A DNA stretch of 64,000 bases, taken from contig NZ_CP081001.1 of assembly GCF_029590555.1 (NCBI RefSeq), positions 1,116,001 through 1,180,000 on the forward strand, in the 5' to 3' direction. The stretch's first letter is position 1. Every line of letters begins with the position of its first letter. The notes beneath the pieces are model-generated. The model saw only the letters and a list, made by a program, of their open reading frames with translations. It ran no database searches and was not told the origin of the DNA. This document shows positions 25,212 through 34,663 of this stretch, in pieces. The stretch comes from Sphingobium sp. V4 (GTDB taxonomy: Bacteria; Pseudomonadota; Alphaproteobacteria; Sphingomonadales; Sphingomonadaceae). Made by a program: the position numbers and the translations under genes.

Positions 25212-26636
25212 TTGGCGGATACTATAGCTTATTTGAAAGGCATCAAGAATCTCTTTGAGGTCGATCAATCAACATGGTTCCAGCCGCGCAATCGCGAGCA
25301 TGCGGCGCGGGCGATTATATCGTCGTTGATTGTGGAAGCGGGGAAGGCGGCTCCGCTACGGGAGCGTGCGGCTAAAGCCAGGTTGGCCGGCCTGAAGGCT
25401 CTCCACGGCGAGCTGGCGGGCAGTCCTCTGTCTTCCGACGAGCAGTTGGTTCTCGAGGAGCTTGGGGAGCTCCTTGTCGCTGAGAAGGTCGACGAGAGCC
25501 GGATCGAGGCGATTGCGGCAACGCTGATCGGGACGCTCTGCGGCAATCCTCGGGCTGAGCCCTTTCTGAAGCAGATCGCCGTGGCCGAGGCAAAATACAA
25601 CGAAGATTTCTGGTCCTGCTTCGAAGAGGAAACCGCATCCGAGGACAGTGCTTCGCCCGCCGCAGTTAGGTCTCGCGCAGTCATCGGCGCGGACGCGATC
25701 CTGTCCGGCATGGCCGCTGGCGGGGCTCCGGTTGATGGCGCCACGATTGAGAATATCGAGGTCGTTCTCGGCGGCTTTTCCAAACAGACCCTCGTCTGCA
25801 ATTTGGAGAAGCCAGCGTCCTTTGGCCAGCGCTTCGTGGTTCGCGCGGACATGGGGGCGAGCTACGTGGGGGCTTCCATCGCTGACGAGTTCGACACGGC
25901 GAACGCCCTCTTCCGCAACGGCGTAAAGGTTCCGCAGCCGATCGTTTATGTGCCGCCGCGAGATGGCCAACCACAGTTCATGGTCATGCACTGGGCCGAT
26001 GGCGCAATGATGGGATGGACTCCGACGTTCCGCGACGAGGTTCTCTGCCGCGAATGCGGCTATCAGCTCGGACTCGTTCATGGGATTCCGGTCGAGCAGT
26101 TTCCCCATGTGCCGGGTGCCAACAGCAAGACGTCGGAGCAGTTGCTTCTCGACATCGAGATTCGCGAAAAGAAGTGGCGAGACTCCGGTGGCACCGATGC
26201 GATCATCGCCTATGGCCTGAACTGGTTGCGGCAGCGCATTGCGCTGTCCGACGGGCCACGCTCGGTCGTGCATGGCGATTATCGCGGTCACAACATCCTA
26301 CAGAAGGAGGGGGTTATCACCGCCATCCTAGATTGGGAGCACGCCCGGATCGCCAATCCTGCTCACGATTTTGGCTATCTTGGCGATTTTCCCGATGCGC
26401 TGGGAAGCTGGAAGATGTTCGTTGAAGGCTATGTCGATGCTGGCGGCATTGTCCCGGACGATGAGATTCTTCATTTCTACGGCGTCTACGCGACCGTCTT
26501 CACTCTGGTCGTGCTCACGGAAATCCGCGGAGGCTACAGTGGCTTACCGCAACAACAGCTGGCGACGGCCGCGGCGGTTCTCTACCGCCGACCCTTGGAA
26601 ATGAAACGACTGGCTAAGCTGATCGGCCTGGAGTGA
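25212..26636 (+). CDS. phosphotransferase-family protein (APH fold), possible hydroxyacyl-CoA kinase
   Basis: A 474-residue protein. Residues 1 to about 165 form a helical extension of unknown role. The rest is an aminoglycoside-phosphotransferase-like kinase, with the catalytic loop SVVHGDYRGHNIL and the metal-binding ITAILDWEHARI. Relatives in catabolic clusters (LvaA in levulinate use, the kinase domains of ACAD10/ACAD11) phosphorylate hydroxyacyl-CoAs to allow dehydration. I infer that role rather than drug resistance because every neighbour is a CoA-ester enzyme. The start is TTG 25212 with GGAGG eight bases upstream. An MFS gene follows after 105 bp. Confidence 0.78.
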   Translation: MADTIAYLKGIKNLFEVDQSTWFQPRNREHAARAIISSLIVEAGKAAPLRERAAKARLAGLKALHGELAGSPLSSDEQLVLEELGELLVAEKVDESRIEAIAATLIGTLCGNPRAEPFLKQIAVAEAKYNEDFWSCFEEETASEDSASPAAVRSRAVIGADAILSGMAAGGAPVDGATIENIEVVLGGFSKQTLVCNLEKPASFGQRFVVRADMGASYVGASIADEFDTANALFRNGVKVPQPIVYVPPRDGQPQFMVMHWADGAMMGWTPTFRDEVLCRECGYQLGLVHGIPVEQFPHVPGANSKTSEQLLLDIEIREKKWRDSGGTDAIIAYGLNWLRQRIALSDGPRSVVHGDYRGHNILQKEGVITAILDWEHARIANPAHDFGYLGDFPDALGSWKMFVEGYVDAGGIVPDDEILHFYGVYATVFTLVVLTEIRGGYSGLPQQQLATAAAVLYRRPLEMKRLAKLIGLE

Positions 26637-26741
26637 TGACTCTCGTCCAGCCGATCTGCGCATCGCGTTGTCGGCGTCGCAAGACATTTCAGAAAATCCG
26701 ACATTAATGTTGTCAGGCAATGGATAATATAAGGACCAAGC

Positions 26742-27971
26742 ATGGGTGAGGCGCTTCGCGAATGGCGGGTGAACTGGGGCATCGGGATCACCTCCTTGGT
26801 GGGTGCTATAATATCAGTAGGACACATTTTCAGCCTGGGTATCCTCATGCCCATGATCGAGCGGGATACTGGCTGGTCCCGCTCGGCGGTCAGTGCGAGC
26901 CTGCTCGTGGTGGCGATCGTCGTGGCAGTGTTCTCGCCCATTGTCGGACGCCTCGTCGACAAAGGGCGCTCGCGCGTCTGCGTCCTCGCCGGAGCGACCT
27001 TGTATAGCATTGCGCTGATCATGCTTGGTCTGGTGCCTTTGCCCTATTTGGTCTGGATGGGCGTCTGGGTGCTGGTCGCGACCGGTGCGTCGGCCTTCAC
27101 GATCACAGTGTGGACTGCGCAGATTACCCGGCGGTTCGTGGCCAGCCGTGGGCTTTCGCTGGCGATCGTGATGTGTGGGGCCGGCGTCGCGGGCTTTATT
27201 TATCCAGTGGCGGCCAGTGCCCTGCTCTCCATCATGAGCTGGCGACATGTCTATGTGGTGCTCGGCATGTTCGCGGCGGTTGCGACGCTTCCCGCTTTCT
27301 TCCTGTGGGTTCATGAGGACGCCACGAGCAGTCCCGCACCGTTGGGGCAAATGGTAACGGCCTCATCCGGAAGCGTTTTCAAGACTTTAGCTTTCGCCAA
27401 GCTGGCTTTCATCGCGCTGGTTCTGACCTCGGCCTTGGTAGGTCTCCAAGTTCATTTCGCACCCGCCCTGATGTCCATGGGCAGTAATTCGGCGGCGTCG
27501 GCGCAGGTCGCGTCCCTGCTCGGGATCGGCGCGATCGTTTCGCGCCTCGTGATAGGTCTTATCATCGATCGCAAGGACTATCGGCCTGTCGGAGCAGCGG
27601 TTTTCCTGGCCCCCGCGCTGGGCGTGTTCCTTCTCGCCTATACCGCCGGCGTGTCCTCTATCGTGAATATCTTTGTGGCGCTGTTAATCGGCGCGGGGCT
27701 TGGCGGTCAGGCAATGCTGGTGGCCTTCGTGACGGGCCGAATTTTCGGAGTCGCGCGGTTCGGAAGCGTCTGGGGCGTCCTGATCTCGCTGATGTCGATC
27801 GCCTCTGGTATCGGACCTGTTGTCGCCGGGGAAGTATTCGACCGTTGGCACGAATACTCCTTCTATCTTTACGGGGCAGGCCTGATTTTCGTGGTCAGTG
27901 CGTTGATGATCCTGAGTCTCCGTCCGGAGGCGCTCACGGGACGGGTAGCTTCGGACCTTAAGTCCGCCTGA
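26742..27971 (+). CDS. MFS transporter
   Basis: A 409-residue inner-membrane protein with about 12 hydrophobic helices. It resembles monocarboxylate-type major facilitators: GIGITSLVGAIISVGHIFS at the start, VVGRLVDKGRSR-like loop (IVGRLVDKGRSRV) between helices 2 and 3, and RLVIGLIIDRKDYR in the second half. It probably moves an organic acid or degradation product. ATG 26742 has AAGGA six bases upstream. Its stop overlaps by 14 bp the stop region of the convergent CoA-transferase gene. Confidence 0.85.
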   Translation: MGEALREWRVNWGIGITSLVGAIISVGHIFSLGILMPMIERDTGWSRSAVSASLLVVAIVVAVFSPIVGRLVDKGRSRVCVLAGATLYSIALIMLGLVPLPYLVWMGVWVLVATGASAFTITVWTAQITRRFVASRGLSLAIVMCGAGVAGFIYPVAASALLSIMSWRHVYVVLGMFAAVATLPAFFLWVHEDATSSPAPLGQMVTASSGSVFKTLAFAKLAFIALVLTSALVGLQVHFAPALMSMGSNSAASAQVASLLGIGAIVSRLVIGLIIDRKDYRPVGAAVFLAPALGVFLLAYTAGVSSIVNIFVALLIGAGLGGQAMLVAFVTGRIFGVARFGSVWGVLISLMSIASGIGPVVAGEVFDRWHEYSFYLYGAGLIFVVSALMILSLRPEALTGRVASDLKSA

Positions 27972-29103
27972 TCCGGCCTTCGCCGCAGATCCGGTCGGTA
28001 TCTTCGCCTAGCGCCGGCGCACCCCGAAAGATCGGTGGACGTTTGCCATCGATTGAGAACGGAGCGCCAACAATCTTGCCTCCGCTGCCCGGGGACTCCT
28101 GAAAGATGCCCAAGGCTTCGACCTGGGGGTGATGGCGAGCTTCGTTGACCGGGAGAACGGCGGAGCAGGGCACTCCGGCCTGCGTCAGCAGGGCGATGAT
28201 TTCGTCGCGGCCTCGGGTCTTCAGCATGGCGCTGATCTGGGGTTCGAGCAGGGCGCGATTGGCGACCCTGTCGCGGTTGCGGCGAAAGAGGGGATCTTCT
28301 GCCCAGTCTGGCCGCCCTAGCGCCAGCGACAAGGACTGGAACAAGCGATCATTGCCACACATGAGAAGAATATAGCCGTCGACGGTCTCGAAACAGTCCG
28401 CCGGAACGATGGATGGCGCGCGGCTCCCATGCCTCTGTGGCGCATCGCCAGACGCTTCGAATTGCGCGGCCTGCGTATTAACGAAGAACAGCGCCGTTTC
28501 AAGCAGCGAGGTTTCGATGAGCGAGCCTTGCCCTGTCCGCTCACGCCGGAACAGGGCAGCGTTGACCGCCATGGCGAGCCACATCGCGGCGCCCTTGTCG
28601 ACCACTCCACCCGCGGCGACTGACGGCTTGCTATCAGGCTCGCCGTTGATCGATGCGAGGCCTGCCAGGCCTTGAGCCATGCCATCATATCCAGGCAAGT
28701 CGCGCAGCGGACCGCGCGCTCCATACCCTGATATGACCCCATAGATCAGGCGCGGATTGAGAGCGCGTGCTTGATCTGGACCCAGTCCGTAGCCCTCGAC
28801 TACTCCGGGACGCATGTTGTGGAGGAACACGTCGGCATCCGCGACGAGGTCCCGAAGCTGAGCCAATTGATCGGCCTGCTTGAGATCGAGCACGATCGAT
28901 GACTTGTTGCGGTTGACCGCCGTGAACGTCGCGCCATGCTCACCGAGGAACGGCGGAGCAAAGCGCCTGGCATCGTCGCCCTCGGGGCGTTCGACCTTGA
29001 TAACCTCGGCACCGAGGTCAGCCAGGATGGTCCCCGCAACGGGCCCTGCGAGGTTCGAACAGGCTTCGATCACTCGAATCCCGCGCAGTAGGTCGTCGGA
29101 CAT
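27958..29103 (-). CDS. family III CoA-transferase (CaiB/BaiF type)
   Basis: A 381-residue CoA-transferase. GIRVIEACSNLAGPVAGTIL forms the N-terminal CoA-binding fold, NRNKSSIVLDLKQ follows, and PGYDGMAQGLAGL holds the catalytic Asp at about residue 160. AGVPCSAVLPVNEA and the LGEDTDRI ending are typical. It is the last gene of the minus-strand operon racemase-synthetase-ALDH-transferase, 2 bp after the aldehyde dehydrogenase stop. It likely activates the acid made by that dehydrogenase, which is an inference from order. It overlaps the convergent MFS gene at its 3' end. Confidence 0.87.
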   Translation of the reverse strand: MSDDLLRGIRVIEACSNLAGPVAGTILADLGAEVIKVERPEGDDARRFAPPFLGEHGATFTAVNRNKSSIVLDLKQADQLAQLRDLVADADVFLHNMRPGVVEGYGLGPDQARALNPRLIYGVISGYGARGPLRDLPGYDGMAQGLAGLASINGEPDSKPSVAAGGVVDKGAAMWLAMAVNAALFRRERTGQGSLIETSLLETALFFVNTQAAQFEASGDAPQRHGSRAPSIVPADCFETVDGYILLMCGNDRLFQSLSLALGRPDWAEDPLFRRNRDRVANRALLEPQISAMLKTRGRDEIIALLTQAGVPCSAVLPVNEARHHPQVEALGIFQESPGSGGKIVGAPFSIDGKRPPIFRGAPALGEDTDRICGEGRIRRT

Positions 29104-29105
29104 CC

Positions 29106-30578
29106 CTAGTTGATCTTTGCCTGCACGTTCTTGACGTGCACGAACTCGAGCAGGCCTTCATGCCCGCCTTCGCGTCCGAAGCCGCTTTCCTTGATCCCGC
29201 CGAATGGAACGGCCGGATGGAGCAGGCCATAGGTGTTGATCGAGAGAAACCCGGTTTCGACCCGGGATGCCATCCGGTGCGCGCGCCCGAAATTCTCTGT
29301 AAACACATAGCCCGCGAGCCCGAGATTGGTGTTGTTGGCGATCGCCACGGCCTCGTCTTCATCTTCGAACGGAATTATCGAAAGGACAGGACCGAAAATC
29401 TCCTTTTGCGCGAGTTCGCTATGAGGCGCTACGTCGGCGAACAGGGTCGGGGTGACGAACGCGCCAGCGGCGAATTCACCCTCGAGCGGCGTTCCCCCCA
29501 CGAGCTTCCGGCCGTCGCCACGCGCGCCCGCCGCAGTAACCACATCGAGCACCCGCTGCTGGTGGAACTTGCTGATAACCGGACCCATCTGGGTATCGTC
29601 GAGCATGGGGTCACCCTGCCGGATCGATCCGGTCGCCGCCACCGCGCGCTCGAGCACCTCATCATAAATCCCGCGCTGGACCAGCAGGCGTGTGCCGGAA
29701 AGGCAGACCTGGCCGCTCATGAGCGAAAGCGCCGGGAGCACCGCGGTTGGAACGGCTGTGTTGAGGTCGCAATCGTCAAACAGGATCGTCGCAGATTTCC
29801 CTCCCAGTTCCATCGCCGTGGGGGTGAGGTTCTTCGCCGCGATCTCAAGAATCGCCCGCGCCGTTCCGCCACCGCCAGTGAAGGATATCTTCGCAATGCC
29901 CGGCTGTCCTGCGAGCAGGGCCCCGGTCCTGCCGTCACCCGTCACAATGTTGATCACGCCAGCGGGGATTCCGGCGGCTTCGCAAAGCTCGCCGAACAAA
30001 AGCACGTTCCATGACGCGAGCTCGGAGGGCTTTATGACCAATGTGTTGCCCGCAGCCAAGGCTGGCGCTGCTTTGAACCCGAGGAAGCTCATTGGGCCAT
30101 TGAACGCGAGGAGCAGGGCGATCACGCCCATCGGCTCGACGATGGTGTAGTCGAGCGTGCCCTCTCCGATCGGAATCTGTCGACCCTCGATCTTGTCGCA
30201 CCAACCCGCATAGTAGCGGAACCAGCCGGCGGGTCCGGCTACGCAGCCGCGTCGGTTGAACGCGATCGGGCCACCATTTTCAATCGCTCCGGTTTGCGCG
30301 AGGCGTTCGCCATTTTCCTCGATGAGATCGGCAAGTCGAAGCAGCATGGCTCGGCGTTCGACCGCCGGGAGCTTGCGCCAGGCAGGGAATGCCGCTCGAG
30401 CTGCCCCGACGGCTGCATCGACTTCATCCTTGCCGGCGACCGGGAACGTTCCTGTGGTGGCTCCAGTGGTCGGGTCGATGTGCGTCACCTCTCCAAGCGA
30501 GCCGGTCGAAACCCGTCTTCCACCGATCAGCAACTCGCCTTTCGGAAGCGCCGAATAGTCACGAGTAAGAATTACCAT
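29106..30578 (-). CDS. NAD(P)-dependent aldehyde dehydrogenase
   Basis: A 490-residue aldehyde dehydrogenase. The active-site Glu is in TAMELGGKSATI and the nucleophilic Cys in LMSGQVCLSGTRL. IFGPVLSIIPFEDEDE and VPFGGIKESGFGREGG complete the family pattern. Unusually for the family the NWP motif region reads LLAFNGPMSFLGFKA. ATG 30578 (MVILTRDYS) has GGAG six bases upstream; the longer frame to 30674 is not needed. It lies 65 bp after the acyl-CoA synthetase and 2 bp before the CoA-transferase. Confidence 0.87.
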   Translation of the reverse strand: MVILTRDYSALPKGELLIGGRRVSTGSLGEVTHIDPTTGATTGTFPVAGKDEVDAAVGAARAAFPAWRKLPAVERRAMLLRLADLIEENGERLAQTGAIENGGPIAFNRRGCVAGPAGWFRYYAGWCDKIEGRQIPIGEGTLDYTIVEPMGVIALLLAFNGPMSFLGFKAAPALAAGNTLVIKPSELASWNVLLFGELCEAAGIPAGVINIVTGDGRTGALLAGQPGIAKISFTGGGGTARAILEIAAKNLTPTAMELGGKSATILFDDCDLNTAVPTAVLPALSLMSGQVCLSGTRLLVQRGIYDEVLERAVAATGSIRQGDPMLDDTQMGPVISKFHQQRVLDVVTAAGARGDGRKLVGGTPLEGEFAAGAFVTPTLFADVAPHSELAQKEIFGPVLSIIPFEDEDEAVAIANNTNLGLAGYVFTENFGRAHRMASRVETGFLSINTYGLLHPAVPFGGIKESGFGREGGHEGLLEFVHVKNVQAKIN

Positions 30579-30643
30579 GTCACTCTCCGTAATATTGAAT
30601 ATTTCTGATAAAGCACGAAGGGGTTTGTCAGACGAATTCCATT

Positions 30644-32227
30644 TTAGTTTATTCGGCGCTCTCGGCCTGCCCAATAGGGGTCGGAAAGGACCCGGCGCAG
30701 CACTTTGCCCGCGGCGTTTCGAGGAAGTGTCTCACGAAATATGACCGACTTTGGCGCCTTGAAGCCAGCAATTTTGGATTTGGCAAAGCGGATCAAATCT
30801 GCCTCGGTGGCGCTACTGCCCGGCTTGAGTACGACGATAGCTGTCACCGCCTCGCCCCAGCGCTCGTCGGGGATGCCAATGACAGCCACCTCCTGCACGT
30901 CCGGATGTGCGAAAAGAGCATTCTCGACTTCGGCGGGATAGACGTTCTCCGCTCCTGTCACGATCATGTCTTTGATGCGATCGCACAGGAACAGATAGCC
31001 ATCTTCATCCAGATAGCCGGCATCGCCGGTCCGATAGTATCCCTCGTCGGAGAATGCGGCTGCCGTCTCTGCCGGCAGGTTCCAGTAGCCATGCATTATC
31101 GCCCGGGTCCTGACCTGGATTTCCCCTACGATGCCTGGTTCACACGATTCTCCTTCAGAAGAAACGATGCGCACGCCCACGCCCGGCAATGGTTTGCCCA
31201 CCGACTTCATTCGGCTGATGTGGATCCTGGAATGATCCTCCGGGGGCAATGTCGCAACCGTACCGCCTGCTTCTGTCATTCCGTAAACCTGGACGAAATC
31301 ACAGCCGAAAACATCCAGCCCTCGTTGAAGTAGTTCGAGCGGGATAGGTGCTGCGCCATATTGAATGATCTTGACCGAACTGGTGTCAATCTCTTGTATC
31401 TGCGGCGCTTCCACAAGCTGCTGCAACGTGCTGGGGACGACCGTCAATCTGCTGACGCGATATTTCGAGACAGCCTCTAATACGTCCATCGGCTTGAACT
31501 CGCGAAGGATGACCGCATGGGCGCCCGAAAAAAACGCACGTGCAAAAGTGACCAGGCCGCCCACATGGCTGATCGTCAATGACACGAGCAGTACGTCGTC
31601 CGGCACCTGACAGTCGCATTCCACCTGAGCTGTCTCGCTGGCGGCACGTTGCCAGAAAATGCTGTCGTGACTGAGGAGAACGCCCTTGGGACGACCTGTT
31701 GTCCCTGAAGTGTAGAGCTGGATGGCGATAGCCTCATTACCGGGAAGGGGCAGTTTCGCGACATCGGCGGCACTGGAACGCCAATGCGCGAACCCGCGGG
31801 GGCCGGCCGAACTGCAGTGCACTGTCCACTCAATTTGTGGCAACGCTCCGAGCAATTGGTCTTCGGCAACAACATAGTCCGGGTCGAGGAAGAGGCATTT
31901 GGCTTCCGCATCGTGAATGATGTCAATCGCCTCTTCGATCGTTAGACGCCAATTCAACGGGACCACCACAGCTCCAACGAGCGACGCGCCGGCCCACAGG
32001 AAGGCGAAATCCGCAGCGTTCTTCCCAAGGTAGGCGACCCGATCACCGCTCGATATACCCGACTGGCGAAGCGCGCTGGCGACCTCTTCCATTGCCGTGG
32101 CGAAATCGAGATAGGTCCACGTAGTGCCTTCGAAAGAAAGAGCTGGCGCAGATCCTCGCGTGGATGCGTGGTTGTAGATCAATCCGGGAAGGTTGCGGAT
32201 TTCGGCTATGTCCTCGATTAAGGGCAT
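30644..32227 (-). CDS. AMP-forming acyl-CoA synthetase (long-chain/FadD-like)
   Basis: A 527-residue acid-CoA ligase. Motifs are QLYTSGTTGRPKGVLL, VYGMTEAGGTVA, YYRTGDAGYLDEDGYLFLCDR and DMIVTGAENVYPAEVE, ending in LPRNAAGKVLRRVL with the catalytic Lys. The ATG 32227 start fits the family; the frame continues to 32266 inside the upstream gene. It follows the racemase-like gene by 7 bp, so the two are probably translated together and act on the same branched acid. Confidence 0.88.
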   Translation of the reverse strand: MPLIEDIAEIRNLPGLIYNHASTRGSAPALSFEGTTWTYLDFATAMEEVASALRQSGISSGDRVAYLGKNAADFAFLWAGASLVGAVVVPLNWRLTIEEAIDIIHDAEAKCLFLDPDYVVAEDQLLGALPQIEWTVHCSSAGPRGFAHWRSSAADVAKLPLPGNEAIAIQLYTSGTTGRPKGVLLSHDSIFWQRAASETAQVECDCQVPDDVLLVSLTISHVGGLVTFARAFFSGAHAVILREFKPMDVLEAVSKYRVSRLTVVPSTLQQLVEAPQIQEIDTSSVKIIQYGAAPIPLELLQRGLDVFGCDFVQVYGMTEAGGTVATLPPEDHSRIHISRMKSVGKPLPGVGVRIVSSEGESCEPGIVGEIQVRTRAIMHGYWNLPAETAAAFSDEGYYRTGDAGYLDEDGYLFLCDRIKDMIVTGAENVYPAEVENALFAHPDVQEVAVIGIPDERWGEAVTAIVVLKPGSSATEADLIRFAKSKIAGFKAPKSVIFRETLPRNAAGKVLRRVLSDPYWAGRERRIN

Positions 32228-32234
32228 GGCGTGC

Positions 32235-33413
32235 TCAGACCTGCCAAGGTCCGTCAATAGCGCCATGCTCGTGCAAGGCAGCTATTTCGTGGCTCGAGTA
32301 GCCCATCTCCCTTAGCACATCGTCAGTGTGTTCGCCCATGACACACGGATCTTTGAAAATAACCGGGTCCTGACCGATATGCCGCCCTGCGCGAGCGACG
32401 TGGACGCGCCCATCGATCTCGACCGCTGTCTTCCTATTCGCCAGATGCTCGTTACCGGCCAACTCCGTGGGCTCAAGAACCGGGAAAACGCACGTCTCAT
32501 GCAGGGAAAGCAATTGAGTCCAGTCGTCCCGGGTTCTGCTCCGAAATGTTTCGCTCAGTACGATCTTCATATCAGGCCAATGACTTCGGTCGTATTGGTT
32601 TTGAAGAGCGGAGTGATCGGCGAGTCCCAGCCGATGCAGCATATTTGTATAGAATTTAGGTTCTATGCAGCCCACGCTGATCCATTTGTCATCAGCGCAT
32701 TGATATGTCCTGTAGAAAGGCGCCGTGCCATTTAGCAGTTCTCGCATGTGGATGCCTGATTCGCGTGGCTTCGCTGCGACGAGAGAGTGCACGAGCATTG
32801 CGGCGCCATCGGCGATGTTAGTGTCGATTACCGCGCCAGCGCCGGTCCGATCACGTTCCCGGAGGGCGGACAAAATGTTGATCGCTGCGACAAGAGAGCC
32901 CGCCGAAAAATCGCCCAGGAGCGCCAAGGGCGGTATCGGCTGATCGATACCGATCTGCGATAAGGCACCTCCGACCCCGATATAATTAATGTCATGACCG
33001 GGTTCGCCCGCATATGGTCCGGTTTGTCCCCAGCCGGTCATTCGCACATAGATGAGGCCGGGGTTCGCCTTCATCAGCTCGTCCGGACCCAGGCCGAGCC
33101 TCTCCATGACGCCAGGCCGGAAGCCCTCCATAATCACGTCGGCACCCGCAGAAAGACGACGCACAAGAGCCTTGCCTTCGTCCGATTTGAGATTGATTCG
33201 AACCGATCTCTTTCCGCAGTTATGATGCGAACTCTCTGTAGTGAGATCCGGTCGTCCGGTTCGCGAAACATGAATTACATCAGCACCGAAACCCGCAAGA
33301 ATGAGGGTACAAAACGGACCTGGCCCGGCGACGCACAAGTCAAGCACGCGAACACCATCTAATCCTCCGCCGCCAGTTTTTCGTGTGCTTGCGGGCCAAT
33401 TCGTTTCAGACAT
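32235..33413 (-). CDS. alpha-methylacyl-CoA racemase-like protein
   Basis: A 392-residue member of CoA-transferase family III with the racemase pattern. RMTGWGQTGPYAGEPGHDIN followed by YIGVGGALSQIG matches alpha-methylacyl-CoA racemases, in which a His and the Asp of GHDINY carry the proton. N-terminal GVRVLDLCVAGPGPFCTLIL and CGKRSVRINLKSDEGK agree. Racemases of this type make the (S)-2-methylacyl-CoA that acyl-CoA dehydrogenases need for branched isoprenoid and sterol side chains. It is the first gene of the operon, and an operator-like motif lies 24 bp before its ATG. Ordinary CoA-transfer activity cannot be excluded. Confidence 0.8.
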   Translation of the reverse strand: MSETNWPASTRKTGGGGLDGVRVLDLCVAGPGPFCTLILAGFGADVIHVSRTGRPDLTTESSHHNCGKRSVRINLKSDEGKALVRRLSAGADVIMEGFRPGVMERLGLGPDELMKANPGLIYVRMTGWGQTGPYAGEPGHDINYIGVGGALSQIGIDQPIPPLALLGDFSAGSLVAAINILSALRERDRTGAGAVIDTNIADGAAMLVHSLVAAKPRESGIHMRELLNGTAPFYRTYQCADDKWISVGCIEPKFYTNMLHRLGLADHSALQNQYDRSHWPDMKIVLSETFRSRTRDDWTQLLSLHETCVFPVLEPTELAGNEHLANRKTAVEIDGRVHVARAGRHIGQDPVIFKDPCVMGEHTDDVLREMGYSSHEIAALHEHGAIDGPWQV

Positions 33414-33437
33414 TGTCTCATTCTCCGTCTTCTAGCC

Positions 33438-33453
33438 AACCAACTGGATGGTT
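33438..33453 (+). promoter_or_regulatory. operator-like motif before the racemase operon
   Basis: AACCAACTGGATGGTT (AACCAA-N4-ATGGTT) sits 24 bp upstream of ATG 33413, close enough to overlap the promoter or leader. Confidence 0.6.
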
Positions 33454-33640
33454 TGAGATGGCCAGTCAAGTGCAACCCCCAAATTCTGGGATCCAGAAGT
33501 GGCTTTCCCGCTTGCGCAGGCATTCGATCCCGAGCGTCGCGGACTGCGAAGGAGGGCGTTGGCCTCCAGGGACAGAACAGCGACCATAGGGCCGACAGAT
33601 AAGGTCGATTGGTGCCTGCACAGCAGAAAGCCCGAATTCT

Positions 33641-34453
33641 TCAAACGTCGATTCCGCTACGTTGCAACTCCCAGGCATGGTTTGCATTCATGGCGAGTAC
33701 GATTGGTTCGATTTTCTCAGCGAAGCCCCGGCCAACGACGATCCGCTGCGGCGGGTCCGGGTCCAATGCTGCCGCAAGGACGGCATTCACCACCGATGTA
33801 AGATCCGTCTCCGCGGCGGCGGCATGACCGCTATTCGCGGCGAAGCCGGCCTCGATCGCTGCATAGGCTGCGGAAACCTGCTTGATGAGTGCGTTGTCAC
33901 GGATCGCGGTTACGAAGAAGCCTGGCAACACCGTTGGGGCACGGATACCGAACGCACGCCCTTCAATGTCGAAGACCGCGGCGGCGGCATCGATGGCATG
34001 TTTCGATGCACTATAGGCGCCGCGCAGCGCGGGAGTGGAAACGGATGCAACGGAACTGACGGTGATCATTCTTCCGGCGCGTTGCGTTCGCATGACCGGC
34101 AGCGCGAGTTGCATCAGGGCAACAGGTCCAAAATAGTTTGTCTCGAAGATGGATCGATGAACATCTTCGGGAAGTTCCTCGAGGGGCGCTGTCCCGCTGA
34201 CACCGGCATTGTTCACGAGCACATCGAGTTGCCCAAAGCGTGCCAGAACCAATTCGATAATGGCTTCGCGCGACCTGGCGTCTGCGACATCGAGAGGTTC
34301 GACTATGAGATTTGGCCCGAACCCGGTCAGTTCTGCACGTGCCTGCTCCGGCCGCCTCATTGTCGCGATAACGGTGTCACCGCGGCTGGCGAAGCCTAGC
34401 GCTATTGCCTGCCCAAATCCGGAACTGCAGCCGGTGACCAGCACCACACTCAT
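33641..34453 (-). CDS. short-chain dehydrogenase/reductase
   Basis: A 270-residue classical SDR. The cofactor loop is VLVTGCSSGFGQAIAL, followed by ATMRRPEQ (Arg residues after strand 2, suggesting NADP), LVNNAGVSGTAPLEEL, the catalytic Ser in ITVSSVASV, YSASKHAID for YxxxK, and VLPGFFVT. Proteins of this type include hydroxysteroid and retinol dehydrogenases, but substrate cannot be assigned. It stands alone, 227 bp before the racemase operon on the same strand. An operator-like motif lies 195 bp upstream. Confidence 0.87.
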   Translation of the reverse strand: MSVVLVTGCSSGFGQAIALGFASRGDTVIATMRRPEQARAELTGFGPNLIVEPLDVADARSREAIIELVLARFGQLDVLVNNAGVSGTAPLEELPEDVHRSIFETNYFGPVALMQLALPVMRTQRAGRMITVSSVASVSTPALRGAYSASKHAIDAAAAVFDIEGRAFGIRAPTVLPGFFVTAIRDNALIKQVSAAYAAIEAGFAANSGHAAAAETDLTSVVNAVLAAALDPDPPQRIVVGRGFAEKIEPIVLAMNANHAWELQRSGIDV

Positions 34454-34647
34454 CGCCTTCTCTCCCTTGTCTGATCAGCTCGCAGAAGCTGATCCTTTGA
34501 ATCCGGACAAAATCCGGTCAGCGTGAGCGGCCTCTTTCCTGATCGCCCGGCCATGGGTCAGGTTTCTCGTTGACCGACGCGGGGGCTGGCGGGAGAAGTT
34601 AGCGCTTCTGCTCGATGGCATTCGTAAGACTCGCTGTCACTGTAGTC

Positions 34648-34663
34648 AACCGACCGTATGGAT
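34648..34663 (+). promoter_or_regulatory. operator-like motif upstream of the SDR
   Basis: AACCGACCGTATGGAT fits the recurring motif. It is 195 bp before ATG 34453. It is also upstream of the candidate small RNA at 34940, so either may be the target. Confidence 0.5.

Noticed and set aside
25212..26636. Aminoglycoside resistance gene
   Set aside because: The APH fold alone does not imply resistance. The neighbours are CoA-ester enzymes and the N-terminal extension is not typical of resistance kinases.
26690..26700. Shared AAAATCCGACA upstream of the MFS gene and in the 58224 repeat
   Set aside because: The MFS copy lacks the second half-site, so the match of about 11 bases is probably chance.
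33662..34399. Plus-strand frame of 245 residues over the SDR gene
   Set aside because: It is antisense to a classical SDR with all catalytic motifs.
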